Of a stretch of 64,000 nt of DNA, positions 59,444-64,000 are shown one piece after another. Every line of letters starts with the position of its first letter. Within the stretch, counting starts at the first letter, position 1. The notes below the pieces were generated by a model. The model made no database searches and was not told the origin of the DNA. It saw only the letters and a program-made list of their open reading frames with translations. Source of the stretch: Streptomyces canus (lineage in GTDB: Bacteria > Actinomycetota > Actinomycetes > Streptomycetales > Streptomycetaceae); NCBI RefSeq assembly GCF_030816965.1, contig NZ_JAUSYQ010000002.1:5553501-5617500 (forward strand), read 5' to 3'. A program made the position numbers and the translations under genes.

Positions 59444-59950
59444 AGAGGGCAGCCTAATCCGTACTCATGAGCGTTCAGAGGGAGCCCATGTCACGGCATG
59501 GCGACGGAAGCGGGCACGACCGCGTCGGAGCGGGCATGGCGACAGGAGCGCCTACCTTCTCATTCGCCGGACACGCGCACAGGCCTTGGCCTAAGCTGCT
59601 CTCAACTGTCACAGCAGTAGGGCCACGTATCAATACGTCCGGCGACCCCGAATCGTTCCGGAGGTTCCCCAACTTTTTCGGTGGGGGCGTGTCCGAATCC
59701 GCCTCGTGTGTCATCAGGTGCCCGTTGTGACGCAAGACAAGTGTCCTGGTTTGCCGGGATAGTCATGTATGTCGCGGGCTCACTCCCCCGGGTGATCTGC
59801 CGCTTACGCATAGTCCGTTCGGGCCATTCAAGATTGGGCCCGAAGGGGGTGTTGCGCTGTGCCTCCCTTCCGTAACGTCCTCAACTGGCGGCGGTGAATA
59901 TGCCGCTGCCGCCGTGGGGGAGCCTCGATTCGGGAGAGGACGGCGCCGGT
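59444..59950. other. Long divergent intergenic region upstream of wblA
   Basis: No gene is supported in 507 bp between the PBP and wblA starts. It includes the ACGTAT-CA-ATACGT dyad at 59625-59638. The length suggests a long regulated leader for wblA, a gene under developmental control in Streptomyces. Confidence 0.5.
59625..59638. promoter_or_regulatory. Operator-like dyad upstream of wblA and the PBP gene
   Basis: ACGTAT and ATACGT are perfect 6-bp inverses around CA. It lies about 180 bp before the PBP start and 310 bp before wblA. The binding protein is unknown. Confidence 0.4.
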
Positions 59951-60289
59951 ATGGGCTGGGTAGTCGACTGGAGTGCGCAGGCGGCCTGCCGCACTACCGA
60001 TCCGGATGAACTGTTCGTTCAAGGAGCAGCGCAGAACCGGGCGAAGGCGGTGTGCACCGGATGTCCGGTGCGTACGGAGTGCCTCGCCGATGCGCTGGAC
60101 AACCGCGTCGAGTTCGGCGTGTGGGGAGGCATGACGGAGCGCGAGCGCCGCGCACTGCTGCGCCGGCGGCCGACCGTCACTTCGTGGCGCAGGCTGCTGG
60201 AAACCGCGCGCACGGAGTACGAGAGGGGCGTCGGCATCCTGCCCCTCGAGGACGACGAGCTCTACGAGAACTACGCGGCGGTGAGCTGA
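59951..60289 (+). CDS. wblA: WhiB-family iron-sulfur regulator WblA
   Basis: The protein has 112 residues from the ATG at 59951. The four cluster-binding cysteines are in AACRTTD and KAVCTGCPVRTEC, the turn motif is FGVWGG, followed by a basic tail (RERRALLRRRP). The start MGWVVDWSAQAACRTTDPDEL and the acidic end DDELYENYAAV match WblA, a global repressor of antibiotic production needed for sporulation in Streptomyces. Neighbouring PBP and ArsA genes are the usual WblA context. A longer start at 59894 is in frame but less like the family. Confidence 0.93.
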   Translation: MGWVVDWSAQAACRTTDPDELFVQGAAQNRAKAVCTGCPVRTECLADALDNRVEFGVWGGMTERERRALLRRRPTVTSWRRLLETARTEYERGVGILPLEDDELYENYAAVS

Positions 60290-60312
60290 GGAGGGCACCC
60301 CTCGGGTCAGTG

Positions 60313-61710
60313 TCAGTCCACGGCAGCCTCGGGCAGCTCCGGCCGTCCGGCCGCGAGCCGGTTTCCGATGTTCCGCAGCCCCGCGAGGTCGTGCACATCG
60401 CCGGGCAGTGCGGCCACTTCGGCCACCGCCACCTCGGGGTGGAGCGCCGTGAAGCGGTCACGCGTGCGCTGCTCGCGGGAGAGCAGCTGCATACGATCGG
60501 CATGCAGTCTCAGCAGGCCTGCGGTGAGCTGGTCGACGGACCGGTCAACGGGGTCGGCGGACCGCCCCTTCTCCGTGCGCTCCGAGCTCGGGTTCTTCGG
60601 GTCGGCGGGGGAGCCTTCGTCAGGAGCCGGTGCCTCGGAAGCGGGAGATTCTGAACTGCCGTACGTGTCGGGAGAGTTACGAAGTCCAGCTTTCCCGCCC
60701 TCCTGATCGACAATGCGGGGCTCTTCAAGATTTTCCGCGACCTCGAGATTCTCCGCGGCGGCGAGCGCCCGCTCGGCCGAGAGCCGGTCGGCGCCGCTGC
60801 CATGGACCCGGTTGAGCACCAGACCGGCGAGCGGCATGTCCTCCGCGGCCAGCCGCTCCACGAAGTACGCGGCCTCGCGCAGCGCGTCCCGCTCCGGGGC
60901 CGCGACCACCAGGAACGCCGTCCCGGGTGCTTGGAGCAGCTTGTACGTCGCGTCCGCGCGTGTGCGGAACCCGCCGAAGGTCGTGTCCATCGCGGCCACG
61001 AACGTCTGGACGTCCTTGAGGAGTTGACCGCCCAGAAGTTTGCCGAGGGTGCCGGTCATCATCGACATCCCGACGTTCAGGAACTTCATCCCCGCCCGTC
61101 CGCCGAGCTTGGCCGGGGCGGTGAGCAGCCGGATGAGCCTTCCGTCGAGGAAGGAACCGAGCCGCTTGGGCGCGTCCAGGAAGTCGAGGGCGGAGCGGGA
61201 GGGGGGTGTGTCGACGACGATCAGGTCCCACTCGTCCCGGGCCCGCAGTTGCCCGAGCTTCTCCATCGCCATGTACTCCTGCGTGCCCGCGAAGCCCGCC
61301 GAGAGCGACTGGTAGAAGGGGTTGTTCAGGATCGTGGCCGCCCGCTCGGCGTCCGCGTGCGCCTCGACGATCTCGTCGAAGGTGCGCTTCATGTCGAGCA
61401 TCATCGCGTGCAACTCGCCGCTCGCGGAGTCGTCGAGACCCTTCACCCGGCGTGGGACGTTGTCCAGCGAGTCGATGCCCATCGACTGGGCGAGCCGGCG
61501 GGCCGGATCGATGGTGAGCACGACGACCTTGCGGCCCCGCTCGGCGGCCCGCAGGCCGAGAGCCGCCGCGGTCGTGGTCTTCCCGACGCCTCCCGAGCCG
61601 CAGCAGACCACGATGCGGGTGCCCGGATCGTCGATCAGCGGATCGAGATCGAGCACGGGGGCGGGAGAAAGACGACGGTGCCGGTCGTGCGCGTCGGCGT
61701 CCGGGCTCAT
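60313..61710 (-). CDS. ArsA-family ATPase (second of pair)
   Basis: The protein has 465 residues. The deviant Walker A CGSGGVGKTTTAAALG, LTIDPARRLAQSMG and the switch LIVVDTPPSRSALDFLDAP place it in the ArsA/Get3 group. Its C-terminal third contains a charged low-complexity insert and a helical end. It overlaps the upstream ArsA gene as ATGA. The pair probably forms a heterodimer; no arsenite genes are near, so arsenic transport is unlikely. The tandem pair next to wblA is a conserved actinobacterial arrangement. Confidence 0.92.
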   Translation of the reverse strand: MSPDADAHDRHRRLSPAPVLDLDPLIDDPGTRIVVCCGSGGVGKTTTAAALGLRAAERGRKVVVLTIDPARRLAQSMGIDSLDNVPRRVKGLDDSASGELHAMMLDMKRTFDEIVEAHADAERAATILNNPFYQSLSAGFAGTQEYMAMEKLGQLRARDEWDLIVVDTPPSRSALDFLDAPKRLGSFLDGRLIRLLTAPAKLGGRAGMKFLNVGMSMMTGTLGKLLGGQLLKDVQTFVAAMDTTFGGFRTRADATYKLLQAPGTAFLVVAAPERDALREAAYFVERLAAEDMPLAGLVLNRVHGSGADRLSAERALAAAENLEVAENLEEPRIVDQEGGKAGLRNSPDTYGSSESPASEAPAPDEGSPADPKNPSSERTEKGRSADPVDRSVDQLTAGLLRLHADRMQLLSREQRTRDRFTALHPEVAVAEVAALPGDVHDLAGLRNIGNRLAAGRPELPEAAVD

Positions 61711-62684
61711 GACATCCCCTGCTTCCGCAGCTCGGTGGCCAGTTCGTACAGACCCGCCAGGTCCATGCCCTCGGTCAGCAAGGGCAGTTCGTGAAGCGGC
61801 AGACCCAGTTCGCCGAGGGCCGCGCGCTGTTCGTGCTCCAGGTCGTACCGCTCGGCGTACTCCTCGGCCTGCTGGATCAGCGGGTCGACCAGCTTCTCGG
61901 CGTTCCCCCCGCGACGGGCGCCGCCGAGTCCGGCCGCGGACAGCGCCTTCGCCACGGCTGAACGCTGTGTGGTGCGTACGAGTTCCAGGTCGGTGCTGTC
62001 CAACACCTCCGGGCGCACCATGTTCACGACGATCCGGCCCACGGGAAGGTGGGCCGCCCTCAACTCCGCGATGCCGTCCGCGGTCTCCTGGACGGGCATC
62101 TCCTCCAAGAGCGTCACCAGGTGGACGGCCGTCTCCTTGGACTTCAGCACCCGCATCACGGCCTGCGCCTGATTGTGTATCGGGCCGATCTTGGCGAGCC
62201 CCGCGACCTCGTCGTTGACGTTCAGGAAGCGGGTGATACGGCCCGTGGGGGGCGCGTCCATCACGACGTAGTCGTAGGCGAAGCGGCCGGACTTGTCCTT
62301 GCGGCGGACCGCCTCGCACGCCTTGCCCGTCAGGAGGACGTCTCTGAGGCCGGGTGCGATGGTGGTGGCGAAGTCGATGGCGCCGAGCTTCTTCAGGGCG
62401 CGCCCCGCTCCGCCGAGTTTGTAGAACATCTGGAGGTAGTCCAGAAGGGCCAGTTCGGGGTCGATGGCCAGGGCGTACACCTCCCCGCCCCCCGGAGCGA
62501 CGGCGATCCTCCGCTCCTCGTAGGGCAGCGCCTCGGTTTCGAAGAGCTGCGCGATTCCCTGGCGGCCCTCTACCTCGACGAGAAGCGTCCGCTTCCCCTC
62601 GGTGGCGAGGGCCAGCGCGAGGGCTGCGGCGACCGTGGTCTTTCCGGTCCCGCCCTTGCCGCTGACGACCTGGAGCCTGCTCAC
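61707..62684 (-). CDS. ArsA-family ATPase (first of pair)
   Basis: The protein has 325 residues. Walker A is VSGKGGTGKTTVAAALALAL, and YDYVVMDAPPTGRITRFLNV is the switch/Walker B region. It is the upstream gene of the two-gene ArsA operon. Lack of the Cys triad of arsenite-binding ArsA argues for a protein-targeting or developmental role. Confidence 0.92.
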   Translation of the reverse strand: MSRLQVVSGKGGTGKTTVAAALALALATEGKRTLLVEVEGRQGIAQLFETEALPYEERRIAVAPGGGEVYALAIDPELALLDYLQMFYKLGGAGRALKKLGAIDFATTIAPGLRDVLLTGKACEAVRRKDKSGRFAYDYVVMDAPPTGRITRFLNVNDEVAGLAKIGPIHNQAQAVMRVLKSKETAVHLVTLLEEMPVQETADGIAELRAAHLPVGRIVVNMVRPEVLDSTDLELVRTTQRSAVAKALSAAGLGGARRGGNAEKLVDPLIQQAEEYAERYDLEHEQRAALGELGLPLHELPLLTEGMDLAGLYELATELRKQGMS

Positions 62685-62802
62685 GTATTCGAGCGTAACC
62701 AGTCGGCGGCGAAGCTAAGCAGGGGGCTGTGGATAACGCGGCACGGGCCGTGGGTGAGCAGCGGCTGAAAGCCGGTGGTGAGCAGCGGCTAAAGTCGGCC
62801 GC

Positions 62803-62967
62803 ATGACCAAGAAGTGGGAATACGCGACCGTTCCGCTGCTCGTCCACGCCACGAAGCAGATTCTGGACACCTGGGGCGAGGACGGGTGGGAGCTCGTGCA
62901 GGTCGTGCCCGGGCCCAACAACCCCGAGCAGCTGGTGGCGTACCTGAAGCGGGAGAAGACGGCGTGA
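62803..62967 (+). CDS. DUF4177-type small protein
   Basis: This is a 54-residue protein: MTKKWEYATVPLLVHATKQI and LDTWGEDGWELVQVVPG are diagnostic of the DUF4177 group (small beta-alpha-beta protein). Its stop overlaps the GTG of the RidA gene (GTGA), so the two are coupled. It is divergent from the ArsA pair. Function is unknown. Confidence 0.85.
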   Translation: MTKKWEYATVPLLVHATKQILDTWGEDGWELVQVVPGPNNPEQLVAYLKREKTA

Positions 62968-63434
62968 GCGGGGCGGTCGAGGCGCGGCTCGCGGAGCTGG
63001 GGCTGACGCTGCCGGCGGTGGTGCCGCCGCTGGCCGCGTATCAGCCGGCCGTGCAGTCGGGTGTGTACGTGTACACCTCCGGTCAGCTGCCCATGGTCGA
63101 CGGCAAGCTTCCCGTCACCGGGAAGGTGGGCGCGGAGGTCACGGCCGAGGAGGCGAAGGCGCTGGCCCGCACGTGTGCGCTGAACGCGCTGGCGGCGGTG
63201 AAGTCGGTCGCGGGTGACCTTGACCGGATCGCGCGCGTGGTGAAGGTCGTGGGGTTCGTGGCGTCGGCCTCGGACTTCACGGGTCAGCCAGGTGTGATCA
63301 ACGGCGCGAGTGAGCTGCTGGGCGAGGTGCTGGGCGACAAGGGCGTCCACGCGCGCAGTGCGGTGGGTGTCGCTGTGCTGCCGCTGGACGCGCCCGTCGA
63401 GGTCGAGGTGCAGGTGGAGCTGGTCACCGCTTGA
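62964..63434 (+). CDS. RidA family protein
   Basis: The protein has 156 residues. The Rid fold is shown by VYVYTSGQLPMVDGKLPVTGKVG, ARTCALNALAAVKSVAGDLDRI and the C-terminal VGVAVLPLDAPVEVEVQVEL. RidA trimers hydrolyse reactive enamine/imine intermediates; the conserved Arg of active RidA (usually R105) is replaced in this region (GVHARSAVGV has Arg nearby), so activity is probable but not certain. Confidence 0.9.
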   Translation: MSGAVEARLAELGLTLPAVVPPLAAYQPAVQSGVYVYTSGQLPMVDGKLPVTGKVGAEVTAEEAKALARTCALNALAAVKSVAGDLDRIARVVKVVGFVASASDFTGQPGVINGASELLGEVLGDKGVHARSAVGVAVLPLDAPVEVEVQVELVTA

Positions 63435-63746
63435 TGCGGGTGCCTGCGGCGCCTGTGCGGGTTCGGTGAGGGTGCGCGTAGCGCCTGCGGTTTCGTCGTG
63501 GGTCGGGGGCGGGGTGTCCGTCCTCGGTCCGGCGGCTCGGCCGCTCCAACAGTGTTCTGTGACGGACCCCGGCGCCGCGGGGTCGATGGGAGTGCGCGTA
63601 GCGCCTGCGGCTTCGTTCGTGGCTCATTTGCGGCTACCGCGGGCGCGACCAGCCACAACGGACCCGCAGCCGCCGGACGACCCGACCGGCACCTCCGCAA
63701 GGCGCCCGGCCCTCGAACATCCGCTCCCCAAGAGTTAGCCTCCGCC
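63435..63746. other. Intergenic region with interspersed repeats
   Basis: No gene is supported in 312 bp. GTGCGCGTAGCGCCTGCGG occurs near 63473 and again near 63592. The segment 63643-63672 matches 17833-17862 with two mismatches. Confidence 0.6.
63643..63672. repeat. Second copy of the interspersed repeat arm
   Basis: GCGCGACCAGCCAC followed by AACGGACCCGCAGCCG differs from 17833-17862 at two positions. It lacks the opposite arm seen there. Confidence 0.65.
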
Positions 63747-64000
63747 CATGGCAAACGGGCAGTGGTACCCAGCGGAATGGCCGGACCGCATCCGCGCGCT
63801 CGCGGACGGCTCGCTTCAGCCGGCCGTGCCCAGACGCGCCGCCACGGTGATGCTGCTGAAGGACGGGCCGACCGGAACCGTTGTGCACATGTTGCGCAGG
63901 CGAGCCTCCATGGCCTTCGCGGGAGGCGCTTACGCCTATCCCGGCGGCGGAGTCGACCCCCGTGACGACGAGCACCACATCCACTGGGCGGGCCCCACGC
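63747..64000 (+). CDS. NUDIX hydrolase, 3' end outside window
   Basis: The 84 visible residues begin MANGQWYPAEWPDRI; a NUDIX core strand (AATVMLLKDGPTGTVVHMLRR) and the start of the Nudix region (FAGGAYAYPGGGVDPRDDE) follow. The REUXEE part lies beyond the edge. Actinobacterial members of this subgroup have variable substrates (CoA, NADH or nucleotide diphosphates). Confidence 0.85.

Noticed and set aside
57479..59470. Long plus-strand frame over the PBP gene
   Set aside because: It is a Leu/Arg/Asp-rich shadow of the PBP, without motifs.

Overview
The window is high-GC actinobacterial chromosome, almost certainly Streptomyces. Evidence: an SsgA-like sporulation regulator, a WhiB protein matching WblA (112 residues) flanked by a class A PBP and two ArsA-type ATPases, a SigE-type sigma factor, an ask-asd operon, a ybaB-recR-DUF5063 cluster, frequent GTG starts, ATGA/GTGA start-stop overlaps and Streptomyces-type interspersed palindromes.

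Layout. 1-6000: partial class III aminotransferase, a DJ-1/PfpI-MarR operon behind two tandem operator-like palindromes, a SLATT-like membrane protein, ybaB-recR-DUF5063 and an SsgA-like gene. 6000-15800: TSUP permease, small secreted or membrane proteins, an OmpR-type two-component system, ask-asd, a SigE-type sigma factor with a membrane partner, SURF1 and a SnoaL-like protein. 15800-24200: S9 peptidase, a dual RCK ion-channel-like protein, a permease-TIGR03943 pair, the fused remnants of a divergent TetR/dienelactone-hydrolase pair, an amidohydrolase and a glycosyltransferase. 24300-32700: a large HTH-nSTAND-WD40 ATPase, then an ArsR-like regulator coupled to an MgtA-like P-type ATPase with a long repetitive N-terminal extension. 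32600-38400: an ESX-like small protein, a polymorphic toxin and a probable immunity protein, then small hypothetical genes including two DUF5994 paralogues.

38403-54017 is an integrated actinobacterial integrative and conjugative element (AICE) in tRNA-Pro(CGG), bounded by 45-bp direct repeats. Its right half holds the classic backbone: tra/FtsK (frameshifted), DUF2637/Spd proteins, SpdD, RepSA-like initiator, Xis and tyrosine integrase. Its left half is clearly AT-richer cargo: a protein with a C-terminal HEPN-like RNxxxH motif, an 808-residue protein of unknown family that also has an RNxxxH motif and lies between two direct repeats, a truncated Ku, and a nucleoside-deoxyribosyltransferase/TIR-like TPR protein. 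This cargo is the best candidate for an undescribed (anti-phage) system here. Several element genes are damaged, so the element looks partly decayed, although int, xis and both att sites are intact.

54018-64000 returns to core chromosome: tRNA-Pro, a Pr6Pr membrane protein, a metallophosphoesterase, a GC-rich minisatellite-like spacer, YqeY, PBP, wblA, two ArsA ATPases, DUF4177-RidA, and a NUDIX hydrolase cut by the window edge.
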